A stretch of DNA of 64,000 bases from Streptomyces omiyaensis (GCF_014650895.1 NZ_BMVV01000011.1:62001-126000); one strand, 5' to 3'. Positions 8,028-17,358 are shown, counted from the first letter of the stretch. The notes: generated by a model not told the origin, from the sequence alone. A program made the numbers and translations.

Positions 8028-9277
8028 CCGCCACCGCACCCGCCGAGGTGCCGCCCGCGCACCGCATGTGGCCCCTGTACGCGGCCGGCTTCACCACCGC
8101 GTTCGGAGCGCACGGCATCGCCGCCAACCTCGGCGGCTTCTCCGACGACGCCGTGACCTCCCTGCTCGTCCTGGGCGGACTGCTCGCCCTCTACGACGGA
8201 GCCGAGGTCGTCCTCAAGCCCGTCTTCGGCACCCTCGCCGACCGGATCGGCGCCAAACCCGTCCTCGTCGGCGGCCTCGTCGCCTTCGCGGGCGCCTCCG
8301 CCCTCTACGTGATGGCGGACGGTCCCGGCTGGCTGTGGGCCGCCCGCCTCGGACAGGGCGCCGCCGCCTCCGCCTTCTCCCCCTCGGCCTCCGCTCTCGT
8401 CGCCCGCCTCAACCCGTCGGCCAAGCGCGGGCGGGCCTTCGGCAGTTACGGCTTCCACAAGTCCATCGGCTACACCCTCGGCCCCCTCCTCGGCGGCCTC
8501 CTGGTCTGGGCCGGCGGCCTGCGCCTGCTGTTCGTCGTGCTCGCCGCCCTCGGTGCCGCCGTCGCCCTCTGGGCCGCCGTCGCCGTCCCGGCCGCACCGC
8601 CCCTGCCCAAGCGGCGGCAGACCGTCCTCGACCTCGCGCGGCGCCTGGCGGACCCGGTCTTCCTCGGCCCCACCGCGGCCCTCGCCGCCGCCACCGCCGC
8701 CCTCTCCGTCGGCGTCGGCTTCCTGCCCGTCACCGGAGCCGTGGCCGGGCTCGGCACCATCGCCACCGGCGCCGCCGTCTCCGTCCTCGCCGCCACCGCC
8801 GCCTTCGTCCAGCCCGCTGCGGGCCGTGCGCTCGACGCCGGCCGCCTCACCACCGGAACCGGCCTCGCCTCCGGCCTGGCCCTCACCGCAGCCGGTCTGG
8901 CCTGCGCCGCGCTGCCCGGCCTGGCGGGCCTGCTGGCCGCCGCCGCCCTGATCGGCGCCGGCACCGGCCTCATCACCCCCCTCGGCTTCGCCGCCCTCGC
9001 CGCCGGCACCCCCGAGGAGCGCATGGGCCAGACCATGGGCGCGGCCGAACTCGGCCGGGAACTCGGCGACGCGGGCGGCCCCCTCCTCGTGGCCGCCGTG
9101 GCGACCGTCGCGACGCTCGCCCACGGCTATGCGGCCCTCGCTCTCCTCACCGCGCTCGGCGCCCTCCTCGCCTTCGCGCGCCGCTCCTCGCGGGCACCCG
9201 GGGGAACGGCCTCGGCGGCCCCTCGCCCCGCGCCCGCGCCCGCGTCGCCCGCCCGGGCGGATCCGGATGCCCGGTAG
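8024..9277 (+). CDS. MFS transporter
   Basis: This 417-residue membrane protein has about 12 hydrophobic helices. The MFS loop 2-3 motif is visible as FGTLADRIGAKPVLVGG (about residues 67-83). The C-terminal tail after residue 392 is Ala/Pro-rich and looks disordered. It is translationally coupled to the ChrB-like gene (ATGA overlap). Family members export drugs or small anions, and the partner hints at chromate or another oxyanion, but the sequence gives no substrate. Confidence 0.82.
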   Translation: MTATAPAEVPPAHRMWPLYAAGFTTAFGAHGIAANLGGFSDDAVTSLLVLGGLLALYDGAEVVLKPVFGTLADRIGAKPVLVGGLVAFAGASALYVMADGPGWLWAARLGQGAAASAFSPSASALVARLNPSAKRGRAFGSYGFHKSIGYTLGPLLGGLLVWAGGLRLLFVVLAALGAAVALWAAVAVPAAPPLPKRRQTVLDLARRLADPVFLGPTAALAAATAALSVGVGFLPVTGAVAGLGTIATGAAVSVLAATAAFVQPAAGRALDAGRLTTGTGLASGLALTAAGLACAALPGLAGLLAAAALIGAGTGLITPLGFAALAAGTPEERMGQTMGAAELGRELGDAGGPLLVAAVATVATLAHGYAALALLTALGALLAFARRSSRAPGGTASAAPRPAPAPASPARADPDAR

Positions 9278-9414
9278 CCGTATCCCCGCTCCTGACGAAC
9301 CGTGCCCGCCGATCGGGTCGTTGCCGCCCGTCCCGGCGCCGAAGCCGGTGACGGGGGCCGCGGGCGCCGGACCGGCGGGAGACGCGCCGCGGAGCGCACG
9401 GGTGCGCGGGAAGG

Positions 9415-9447
9415 CCGAAGGCCCCGGGGTGTGCCCGGGGCCTTCGG
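9415..9447. terminator. Terminator hairpin between convergent genes
   Basis: A perfect 14-bp stem (CCGAAGGCCCCGGG with its complement) and a 5-base loop GTGTG, without a long U tract, as usual in Streptomyces. It is placed to end the FG-GAP protease-like gene (stop at 9469) and, from the other side, the MFS operon. Confidence 0.85.
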
Positions 9448-9468
9448 CGGTGGTGCGGCGGGGAGCGG

Positions 9469-10998
9469 TCAGGCGAACTGCCTGACGGAGCCCCAGGTCG
9501 CGCCGCCGACGGTGACGGTGGTGCCGTTGTTGAGGGTGCCGTCGGCCTTGCCGCTGTAGTAGTGCAGGGTGCCGTCGCCCCACACGGCCTTCAGGTCGGC
9601 GACGCCGTCCTCGTTGAAGTCGCCGGCGGTGAGGTGCTTGATGGTGGACCAGGTGGTGCCGCCCATCATCGTGGTGCCGGCGTTGAGCTGGCCGTCGCCC
9701 TTGCCCGTGTACCGGTGGAGGGAACCGTCCTCCCAGATCGCCATGAGGTCGGCGACGCCGTCCTTGGTGAAGTCGCCGGCGGCGATGTGCTTGACGGTGA
9801 GCCAGGTGGCGGCTCCCTGGGCGACGGTGATGCCGTTGTTGAGCTGGCCGTCGCCCTTGCCCGTGTACAGGTGGAGGGTGCCGTCGCCCCAGATGGTGAT
9901 CAGGTCGTCGACGCCGTCCTTGTTGAAGTCGCCGGCGGTGATGTTCTTCATCGGCGCCCAGGTGGCGCCGCCCAGGGTGATGGTGCGCGGGCCGTCGATG
10001 GTGCCGTCGCCCTTGCCCGGGTAGTAGTGCAGGGTGCCGTCGCCCCAGATGGCGATCACGTCGGCGATGCCGTCGCCGGTGAGGTCGCCCTTGGTCAGGT
10101 GCTTGATGGTGGCCCAGGTCGTGCCGCCGAAGAGGGGGACCTGGTTGCCGAGCTGACCGTTGCCGAGGCCGGCGTAGGAGTGCAGGGTGCTGTCGTTCCA
10201 GATGGCGGTCAGGTCGGCGGTCTTGTCGCCGGTCATGTCCCCCTGCGCGCGGAACGCGGTCGCCGTGACCCAGGTGCGCACGTCGTCGGTGCGCGTGGCG
10301 ACGGCGTCGGTGCGGGTCTCGAGGGAGTCGGTGCCGAGGCAGCCGCCCTGCCAGGACTTGCCCACGACGGCGACGAGCTCGCGGGTGGTGCCGTTCACGC
10401 GCACGACGGGGCCGCCGGCGTCGCCCTTGCAGAGGCCGGCGCCGGTGGAGGCGGTGAGGTCGACCGAGGTCGTGCCCACGGTGCCGGCGGTGAACGCGGC
10501 GGTGTGCAGGCGGTCGGGGACCCACGAGGTCTTCGTGCGGCCGTAGCCGGCCGCGCGCAGCTCCTGGCCGCCGGCGGCGGGCGTCGCGGCGAGGGCGACG
10601 GGCTGGACGTTGTTGACGCGGGCCGAGAGCTTGACCATGACGAGGTCGCGGTCGGGATGGGCCACGAGCGCGGTGGCGGTGCGGGCGGCGCCGGCGCCGG
10701 TCTGGGTGAGGTCGGGGCGGCCGACCGTGACCTTGGTGGCGGCCTGGGGCTTGCCGGGCACGACGCCGGAGGCGTCGGCGAAGCAGCTCTTGGAGGTGAG
10801 GACCCACTGCGGGGCGACGAGCGCGCCGCTGCAGGCGCGGTCGGAGTCGCCGACGAGGATGTGGGCGCTGTAGGGGTGGGCCGCGGCGTCGGAGTCGACG
10901 CTCTGCAGGGCCTGGGAGGGCGAGCTGACGAGGCTGGTGGCCAGCGCGGCGATGGCCGCGCCGCCGATCCAGGTCGCGCGGGTGCGCGCGTGGGACAT
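9469..10998 (-). CDS. Secreted trypsin-like (S1) pseudoprotease with FG-GAP/VCBS repeats
   Basis: The 509 residues comprise a signal peptide (1-30, ending SPSQA), an S1 trypsin-like domain (about 40-245) and four to five FG-GAP/VCBS units of about 50 residues (about 250-505), each with a D-x-[DN]-x-D-G-x-x-D calcium loop (GDFNKDGVDDL) and IWGDGTLH. The catalytic triad is not intact. The TAAHC motif reads TSKSC, so His is replaced by Ser71. The GDSGGP motif reads GDAGGP, so Ser is replaced by Ala194. Asp118 (DLVMVKL) remains. It should therefore bind rather than cleave, perhaps as an extracellular adhesin or scaffold built on a beta-propeller. A terminator follows the stop. Confidence 0.85.
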   Translation of the reverse strand: MSHARTRATWIGGAAIAALATSLVSSPSQALQSVDSDAAAHPYSAHILVGDSDRACSGALVAPQWVLTSKSCFADASGVVPGKPQAATKVTVGRPDLTQTGAGAARTATALVAHPDRDLVMVKLSARVNNVQPVALAATPAAGGQELRAAGYGRTKTSWVPDRLHTAAFTAGTVGTTSVDLTASTGAGLCKGDAGGPVVRVNGTTRELVAVVGKSWQGGCLGTDSLETRTDAVATRTDDVRTWVTATAFRAQGDMTGDKTADLTAIWNDSTLHSYAGLGNGQLGNQVPLFGGTTWATIKHLTKGDLTGDGIADVIAIWGDGTLHYYPGKGDGTIDGPRTITLGGATWAPMKNITAGDFNKDGVDDLITIWGDGTLHLYTGKGDGQLNNGITVAQGAATWLTVKHIAAGDFTKDGVADLMAIWEDGSLHRYTGKGDGQLNAGTTMMGGTTWSTIKHLTAGDFNEDGVADLKAVWGDGTLHYYSGKADGTLNNGTTVTVGGATWGSVRQFA

Positions 10999-11219
10999 GG
11001 CGAACTCCTGGAGGTGGTTCGGGTCCGTCCGCGGCGGAGGACGGGGAGCGCTGTCGAGGCGCGCCGCCGGGTCTTCGGCCGGTGGACGGGAAGCAGTGGG
11101 TGCCCTGGGAAGGCGGGCGGCCTGGGCTGAGCGCCCGTGGCGCTGCGGCGGGCGACGTCCCGGGCCCGTCCCGGCGCGTGCCGGGTCCGGGTGGGGGTCC
11201 GCCGGCCGGGCCGGGCGTG

Positions 11220-11744
11220 TCAGCCGGTGATGCGGAGTTCGACGAGCGTGGTCGGCGCGTCGCCGAGGCCTTCGCCGACGCCGACCATCTTGTCCTTGGC
11301 GACGTTGACCGTCTGGGCCTTGCCGGCGGCGGTCAGGTCGGCGCTGATGGGGTGGTCGGTCGTCTGCAGGGCGAAGACTTCCGGGACCTCCAGCGTGAGG
11401 AAGCCGGTGGCCGCGGTCGCACGGAAGCAGAACTTGTCCTCGGCGTCGCTGGTGCGGCTCCAGATCGTGATCTGGTTGGCGGTCGCGTCGCAGGTGGCGA
11501 CCACGATGTGTCCGTCGCCGCGGAGCAGCTTGAGCTTGGTCTGCTCGAGGATCCCGGCGGCGTCCGGGTAGTTGAAGTCTTCAACCAACGAGGGCATGCC
11601 CGTGGTGGACTCGGCCGTGGTGACGGCGGCGACGGCCTGCGGAGCAGCCTGGGCGCCGGTGGCCATGGTGGCCGCCGCGAGGCATGCGGTCGCCACGCCG
11701 GCGACTGCGAGAGCGACGGTCTTACGGGTAGGCGATATCGCCAT
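11220..11744 (-). CDS. Small secreted protein, unknown
   Basis: A 174-residue protein starts at the ATG at 11744 with a strong GGGAGGGGAGAA ribosome site. The signal peptide is residues 1-34 (MAISPTRKTVALAVAG, ending GAQAAP). The mature domain has two Cys (VATCDA, FCFRAT) and mostly beta-type alternation; no known family is evident. It lies upstream of the FG-GAP protein on the same strand, 221 bases away, and divergent from the large toxin. Confidence 0.7.
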   Translation of the reverse strand: MAISPTRKTVALAVAGVATACLAAATMATGAQAAPQAVAAVTTAESTTGMPSLVEDFNYPDAAGILEQTKLKLLRGDGHIVVATCDATANQITIWSRTSDAEDKFCFRATAATGFLTLEVPEVFALQTTDHPISADLTAAGKAQTVNVAKDKMVGVGEGLGDAPTTLVELRITG

Positions 11745-12053
11745 CTTGTTCTCCCCTCCCTGAAACATGAAACGAGCGGTCCCCCTCCGCTTGGCGGAAG
11801 TAAAGCACAAGGGCGATCCACGGAGGCAGGGCTGCCGCACCGTCTCGCGACGCCTGGAGCTGGCCCTCCAGGGCGGTACCCGACCCTGCGCAGAGGCTGG
11901 GCACGACTTCGACTCATGTATGTCTGCACTGATCAACGACATGATAGGGCCACCGAGGGGGCTGTTCGGCGCCTGCCGGCGGGACCTTATGCTGTGCGCT
12001 CCATCAGTCGCGCTGGCAGCGGGGGTCCAGCATTTCCGGGGAGGGTTCGTCCG
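11745..12053. promoter_or_regulatory. Divergent intergenic region (secreted protein / polymorphic toxin)
   Basis: These 309 bases lack a gene. They are noticeably AT-richer than the surroundings (for example 11905-11950) and must hold promoters in both directions. A GGGAGGG ribosome site at the right edge precedes the toxin's TTG start. I see no strong palindrome or leader RNA. Confidence 0.4.
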
Positions 12054-15000
12054 TTGAGACGGGGTTCCAGTTTGCGTTTCAGAAAGGCTTCAGAGCGCCG
12101 CAAAGGCGAGCGGGGGCGTGGGGGGAACGGGGCAAGTGCAGGCTTTCCGCCGTCTTCGCCATCGTTTCGCGTCATATGCCTGAGTCTTCTGCTCGCGTTG
12201 CTCGTCGGCGGCATCGGTCCCGCCCCCGCGATACAGCGGGCCGCGGCGGTCGACGCCCCGTCGTCCGAGGCTCCGGCCGACATCCCGGCGACGGACCGGG
12301 GACGGGTCGTCGAGCTGTGGAGGGCCGGCGGTCCCGGCGTGAAGGCGGCCGCCGAAGTGGCGTTGACGGGCACCGACGCCGACGTGCGGCGGTTCCTCGA
12401 CCACGAGAACGCCGTCAAGCAGGCCAGTGACAGCCGGGTGGCGGCCTTTCAGATCCACTCCGCCGGCGGCAGGTCCGTGCGCGCGGCGGCCGAACAGGCC
12501 CTCGGCGGCACTCCGGCGGAGCTCGAGGCCTTCCTGAAGGACGGCTGGAAGGCGCCCCTCGAAGAGGACCAGCGCGTCCGGGCCACCCAGATCATGTCCG
12601 CGGGCGGCCGCGGCGTGAAGGAAGCCGGCACCAAGGCCCTCAACGGCACCATCGAGGACGTCCGGACCTTCATCGCCGAAACCCAGTACGCCGCCCAGGA
12701 CGAGGACGACCGCGTCCAGACCGTCCAGATCATGAGCACCGGCGGGCCCGCCGTGCGCGACGCCGCCACCACCGCCCTCAAGGGCGACATCCAGGACGTC
12801 CGCGAGTTCCTGGAGGTCGGCCAGCACATCGCCCGGACCCGCGACCAGGAACTCGCCACCGTCTCCGAACTCGCCGCCCTCGCCGAGGAGGCGGGCCGCC
12901 GGGCGAAGAAGGAGACGGAGGCCGCCAAGGAGGCGTCCAAGCGCGCGATCGACGCGACGGCCCTCGCCAAGCTGGAGGCCGAGAAGGCCGCCGCCGAGAC
13001 CGCGGCCGCCAAGGAGAAGGGGATCGACGCCTCCGAGGCGGCCGGCCGCGCCGCCGACTACGCCAGTGGTGCCGCCAAGGCCGCCCAGGAGGCCATCAGT
13101 TCCTCGCGCGCCGCGAACACCTCGGCGCGCATCGCCGCCAACGCCGCCTCCCAGGCCGCCTCCGCGGCCGCGGGCGCCGCCCAGGCCGCCTCCCAGGCCC
13201 GCAACGCGGCCGCCGCCGCCGCGACCGACGCCTCGAAGGCGTCCGCCGCCCGAGCCGCCGCCGACACGGCCCGCAAGGCCGCCGAGGGCGCCAAGAAGGC
13301 CGCGCAGGCGGCCCAGTTCGCCGGCACCGCCGCCACCGAGGCAGGAAACGCCGCCAAGGCCGCGGCGAGCGCCGGCGTCAACGCGAACGCCGCGGCGGAC
13401 GCCGCGGAGAGGGCCGGCGGCTACTCCAACGTCTCCAGCGCCCAGGCCCAGCGGGCCAAGGCCGCCGCCGCCGACGCCCGCCGCCACGCCGCCGCCGCCG
13501 GTGCCGCGGCCGACCGCGCGACCAGCCTCGCCGGCAAGGCCGCGAAGGCCGCCTTCGAGGCCCGCGACGCGGCCAACGCGGCCGCGACCCACGCCGAGAA
13601 CGCGGCCGCCGCCGCCGACGCCGCGGCCGACCACGCCGGGGACGCCGCCACCGCGGCCACCGAGTCGACCAAGCACGCCCAGGCCGCCAAGACCGCCGCG
13701 GACTCCGCGACCGCCGCGGTCGCCAAGGCCCGCACCACCTTCGACCTCGCCCGCGAGGTCGAGGCCGCCGAACTCGCCGACCGCACCACCACCGCCGTCG
13801 AAGAGGCCAAGGCCGCCAAGATCACCGTCGACGAACGCAAGGCGACCGCGCAGCAGGACGCCGAGCAGGCCCGCCGGAACGAGACCGAGGCCCAGCAGCT
13901 CGCCACCGAGGTCTCCCAGCCCGGCGCCGACGTCCCGGCCCTGGCCCCCAAGGCCCGCAGGGTCGCCCTGCACATCGCCAGGACCCGCGGACCCTGGGCC
14001 GCCACAGCGGCCCAGGTGGCCCTCGCCGGATCCGACGGCGACGTCGTCGAGTACGTCCGCACCGGCCGCGCCCTCGCGGACCAGTACGACCACACCGACC
14101 GCGTCACCCGCCTCGCCTGGGACTCCGAGTACGCGGCGGTGCGCACGGCCGCCCAGACCGCGCTCGCCGGCGACCCCGCCACCCTCCGCGCGTTCCTGGA
14201 GACCGGGCAGCACACCGCGGCCGCCAGCGACTACCGCGTCCGCGTCGTCCAGCTCATGGAAGGAGCCGGCCCCGACGTCAGGAAGTACGCCCAGGCCGCC
14301 CTCGAAGCCCAGACGACCCAGGCCCTGCGCGACTTCGTCTCCACCGGCTACTACGACGCCCGCACCAGCGACGAACGCGTCCGCGCCGTCCAGCTCATGG
14401 AGAACGGCACCGCCGAGGTCAAGTCGGCCGCGCAGGCCGCACTGGCCGGCCCGCCGGAGCTGCTGCACACCTTCATCGAGGTCGGCCAGTACCGCGCCCT
14501 GCGCAAGGACCAGCTCGGCGCCACCCACATCGCACGCGTCCAGAAGGTGATCGCGGGAGCCGCGAGCACCGCCGCCACCGCCCAGCAGCAGGCGGCCCTG
14601 GCCGCCAAGGTCGCCGCCGAGGCCCGCAAGGCGGCCGCCGAGGCCGAGGAGTACGCCCGGCAGGCCGCGGCGTCGGCCACGCAGGCCGGCAAGTACGCCG
14701 ACGACGCCCGCGCCGCCGCCACGGCGGCGGCCGCGTCCGCCGCCCAGGCCGCGCAGTCGGCACAGACCGCGCGCAAGGCCGAGGCCAGCGCGCACAACGC
14801 GGCCGTCCGCGCGACGAACTCCGCCTCCCAGGCGCAGTCCTCCGCCTCCTCCGCGCAGCGCTCGGCAAGCAGCGCCTGGGCCTCCGCCGGCGCGGCCCGC
14901 GCCTCGGCCGAGCAGGCGGGCAAGGACTCCGCGGCCGCGCAGCAGGCCGCCAAGGACGCCCTCATCGTCGCGGTCAAGAAGCAGCAGGCCGAAGACCTCG

Positions 15001-16169
15001 CCAAGCTCAAGGACGAGGAGGCCCGGGACTTCAACGAGGACGTCAAGGCGTTCAACGACTACCTGAGCCGGTCCGAGGACATCGACTGGGGCAAGGTCTT
15101 CTCCGAGGGCGGGCACTTCGCGCTCGACGTCCTCGGCCTGATCCCGGGTCTCGGGGAAGCCGCGGACGGGGCGAACTGCGCCTGGTACGGCGGCGAGGCG
15201 GCCACCGGCTCGAAGGACGCGCTCGGCGACGCCGCGCTTTCCTGCGCCGCCGCGATCCCGGCCGCCGGCTATGCCGCGAGCGGCGTCAAGTTCGGCAAGT
15301 GGGGCGACAAGGCCGGCAGCTTCTTCAAGTCGATGTTCGGGAAGGGGAGCAAGGCGCTCAAGCAGTGCAACAGCTTCACCCCCGGGACGCCCGTCCTTCT
15401 GGCCGACGGTTCCAGCAAGCCCATCGAGGACCTCGCCGTCGGGGACCGCGTCCTCGCCTCCGACCCCCTCACCCGGGAGACCGGATCGCGCTCCGTCGAC
15501 CAGGTCTTCTCCAGCACCGCGCTGAAGGACCTGGTCAGCATCACCGTCGACGAGGACGGGCCGGGAGGAAAGGCCGCCGGCACGTTCACCGCGACCGCCG
15601 CCCACCCGATCTGGACCGCCAACCGGAACGGCTGGGAGCTCGCGGAGAGCATCGTCGCGGGGGACACGGTCCGTACGCCCGGGGGCGCCGCGGCAACGGT
15701 GGTGGAGACGCGGGAGACCAGCCGGATCCAGCAGGTCTACAACCTTTCGGTCAGCGGCCTGCACACCTACTACGTGCTCGCGGGAGAGACTCCCGTCCTG
15801 GTCCACAACACCACGTGTCCCATCGGCTTCCAGGACATGGGCGGCGACTACTTCGTGTCGCCGGGAGGCCTCACCTACGGCCCCTCGAAGAAGGCCAACA
15901 AGCCGCACAAGATCGAGCACGTCCTGGAGCACACCCGCCCCAACCCCGACAGGCTGCAGCACACGGTCTTCCTGGAGAAGGACCCCAAGAAGGTGTTCGA
16001 CCTGATCGACGAGGCGTGGACCAGGACGCCCCTTCCCTCCTCCGACGCCGGCGCGAAGGTCTTCGACATGGGCAGGGTCGTCGGAACGGAGGGCGAGAAG
16101 TTCCTCAAGATCGCTTTCGACCCCCAGACGGGTCTGATCAACAGCGCCTACCCCGTGAGCGGCGGCTGA
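12054..16169 (+). CDS. Polymorphic toxin: ALF repeats, Ala-rich coiled coils, Hint domain, C-terminal nuclease-like toxin
   Basis: This 1,371-residue protein probably starts at the TTG at 12054, behind GGGAGGG. A basic N-terminus and hydrophobic segment (39-60) predict export. ALF-type repeats (ALxGTxxDVRxFL, about 80-260 and 635-820) flank two very Ala-rich coiled-coil stretches (about 270-625 and 830-985). A hydrophobic segment (1020-1090) leads to a Hint autoprocessing domain from Cys1105 (CNSFTPGTPVLLADG), with TATAAHPIW and a C-terminal VLVHN ending at Asn1252. The last 117 residues (HKIEHVLEHTRPNPDRLQHT, VVGTEGEKFL, INSAYPV) have clustered His and a closing pattern like BECR-fold RNase toxins. 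Hint would release this tip. A 14-bp terminator follows. No co-directional immunity gene follows. Confidence 0.85.
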   Translation: MRRGSSLRFRKASERRKGERGRGGNGASAGFPPSSPSFRVICLSLLLALLVGGIGPAPAIQRAAAVDAPSSEAPADIPATDRGRVVELWRAGGPGVKAAAEVALTGTDADVRRFLDHENAVKQASDSRVAAFQIHSAGGRSVRAAAEQALGGTPAELEAFLKDGWKAPLEEDQRVRATQIMSAGGRGVKEAGTKALNGTIEDVRTFIAETQYAAQDEDDRVQTVQIMSTGGPAVRDAATTALKGDIQDVREFLEVGQHIARTRDQELATVSELAALAEEAGRRAKKETEAAKEASKRAIDATALAKLEAEKAAAETAAAKEKGIDASEAAGRAADYASGAAKAAQEAISSSRAANTSARIAANAASQAASAAAGAAQAASQARNAAAAAATDASKASAARAAADTARKAAEGAKKAAQAAQFAGTAATEAGNAAKAAASAGVNANAAADAAERAGGYSNVSSAQAQRAKAAAADARRHAAAAGAAADRATSLAGKAAKAAFEARDAANAAATHAENAAAAADAAADHAGDAATAATESTKHAQAAKTAADSATAAVAKARTTFDLAREVEAAELADRTTTAVEEAKAAKITVDERKATAQQDAEQARRNETEAQQLATEVSQPGADVPALAPKARRVALHIARTRGPWAATAAQVALAGSDGDVVEYVRTGRALADQYDHTDRVTRLAWDSEYAAVRTAAQTALAGDPATLRAFLETGQHTAAASDYRVRVVQLMEGAGPDVRKYAQAALEAQTTQALRDFVSTGYYDARTSDERVRAVQLMENGTAEVKSAAQAALAGPPELLHTFIEVGQYRALRKDQLGATHIARVQKVIAGAASTAATAQQQAALAAKVAAEARKAAAEAEEYARQAAASATQAGKYADDARAAATAAAASAAQAAQSAQTARKAEASAHNAAVRATNSASQAQSSASSAQRSASSAWASAGAARASAEQAGKDSAAAQQAAKDALIVAVKKQQAEDLAKLKDEEARDFNEDVKAFNDYLSRSEDIDWGKVFSEGGHFALDVLGLIPGLGEAADGANCAWYGGEAATGSKDALGDAALSCAAAIPAAGYAASGVKFGKWGDKAGSFFKSMFGKGSKALKQCNSFTPGTPVLLADGSSKPIEDLAVGDRVLASDPLTRETGSRSVDQVFSSTALKDLVSITVDEDGPGGKAAGTFTATAAHPIWTANRNGWELAESIVAGDTVRTPGGAAATVVETRETSRIQQVYNLSVSGLHTYYVLAGETPVLVHNTTCPIGFQDMGGDYFVSPGGLTYGPSKKANKPHKIEHVLEHTRPNPDRLQHTVFLEKDPKKVFDLIDEAWTRTPLPSSDAGAKVFDMGRVVGTEGEKFLKIAFDPQTGLINSAYPVSGG

Positions 16170-16212
16170 GGTCCCGAAAGGGCCACTGACCGCGCGATTC
16201 CCGCATAAAGGA

Positions 16213-16244
16213 GTGGGGGGTCCCGAGCACTCGGGACCCCCCAC
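16213..16244. terminator. Bidirectional terminator behind the toxin gene
   Basis: A perfect 14-bp stem (GTGGGGGGTCCCGA with its complement) around a 4-base loop, 43 bases after the toxin stop and 12 bases before the stop of the convergent gene. It separates the two transcripts. Confidence 0.88.
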
Positions 16245-16256
16245 GGTCCTCTCCCC

Positions 16257-16814
16257 TCAGGCGATCCCGTAGAACGTGGCACCCGTCACGGGATTGACGA
16301 ATTTCCTGGTGGCCGTTCCGAAAGTAGACGGCACACCGGGGTGCCGCTCCTGCATCTCGACGCAGAATTCCGCCAGGACGCCCTCCGCCCGCCCCATGTG
16401 CAGGCGAATCTCTTCCGGGCCGGAATCGAGAAAAAGCCGATTCCAGGACCGAGCGCCCTGACCGACCGGAGCCGGCCAGTCCTCCGACCCCGGGACCGCA
16501 CGCGTCCCGGCCCGACGGGAGCCCTCGTCCCTCGCGGCGTCGATCCTCAGATCCGCGACGGACATCACCCTCCCCCGCGCCATGGCCAGCCGCATGGCCT
16601 CCGCGATGGCCGTGGACAGGAACTCGCTGTGCCCCTCGTCGTAGCCCCAGCTGGCGATCCCTCCCGCACGCAGGAGGCAATCGTCGAACGGGTCACGCCC
16701 CTCGTTGCCCCTGCGGTACTGGTCGACGAATTCCTGTACGTCGCTGCTCAACCGGATCTCCCTGCGACACCCCGAACAAAACACTTCAGCCATCGAAAAA
16801 ATTAGCACGATCAC
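16257..16814 (-). CDS. Uncharacterised protein convergent to the toxin; possible immunity protein
   Basis: The frame encodes 185 residues from the GTG at 16814 (preceded by GGGGGAGGG) or 178 from the ATG at 16793. The N-terminus has CSGC, then a later Cys (DDCLLRAGG, and EFCVEM), which might form a small metal site. The rest is mixed charged sequence ending VNPVTGATFYGIA. I recognise no family. It is the nearest gene to the toxin but lies on the opposite strand behind a terminator, which is unusual for an immunity gene. It could be unrelated. GC is somewhat lower than in its neighbours. Confidence 0.6.
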   Translation of the reverse strand: MIVLIFSMAEVFCSGCRREIRLSSDVQEFVDQYRRGNEGRDPFDDCLLRAGGIASWGYDEGHSEFLSTAIAEAMRLAMARGRVMSVADLRIDAARDEGSRRAGTRAVPGSEDWPAPVGQGARSWNRLFLDSGPEEIRLHMGRAEGVLAEFCVEMQERHPGVPSTFGTATRKFVNPVTGATFYGIA

Positions 16815-17358
16815 CGCCCTCCCCCGCGATGCCCGCGTCCCCCGACCGGTCGTTCCTCAGCCGGTCACCGGCCGACTTCCGCGCGAGGAACTCACGCCCG
16901 ACGAAGCACCACGGACCCTGGGAAAGGAAAAGCCGGACGTCTCGCGGGAGTCGCCGCCGGTGAACTCCCCACGACCTTCCGGACCACCCCCTCCGCGAAA
17001 AGCCGCCCGCCTCCGCCGAACCGCGCCCACGGGTACGGACGCTCCCCCGTGCTCCCCGGACCGCTTCGCCGCCGCACGAAGCCCCTCGACGCGGAACCGG
17101 CCGCTTCCGGTCGCGACGCACCGGTGCGCGACCGCGCCCCCTCTCCGATAATTGCGTCATCATGCACAGATGCAGAGAGCACCCTCCCCCCGTCGCGCCT
17201 GACGACCCGCCGGAAAGCCGGTGACGGGTCGGCACCGGTACCGCGCGAAGCCGCGCCCGAGCGTCGTGGGCCGCCGCGATCGATGACCCGTGCTTCCTGC
17301 TCCGACCCGCGAGAAGCCCGCTCATTCGCCTGTCCGTCAACCTCACCGGGAGATGTCC
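16815..17358. other. 544-base intergenic stretch before dhaKLM
   Basis: This region lies between the toxin-linked gene and dhaK and should hold the promoters of both. An AT-richer pocket lies near 17143-17175. A reverse-strand frame at 16892-17182 is open but has unremarkable codon bias and no recognisable domain. I see no structured RNA or clear palindrome. Confidence 0.4.

Noticed and set aside
9129..9485. Open frame across the end of the MFS gene and terminator
   Set aside because: It runs through a perfect terminator hairpin and two convergent gene ends, and has no domain.
12090..16244. Very long open frame opposite the toxin gene (over 1,300 codons)
   Set aside because: It mirrors the Ala-rich plus-strand gene. 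Its product is low-complexity Gly/Leu/Arg with no domain, a usual artefact of GC-rich third positions.
16892..17182. Possible small minus-strand gene before dhaK
   Set aside because: No domain, weak ribosome site and unremarkable codon bias; described only as part of the intergenic stretch.
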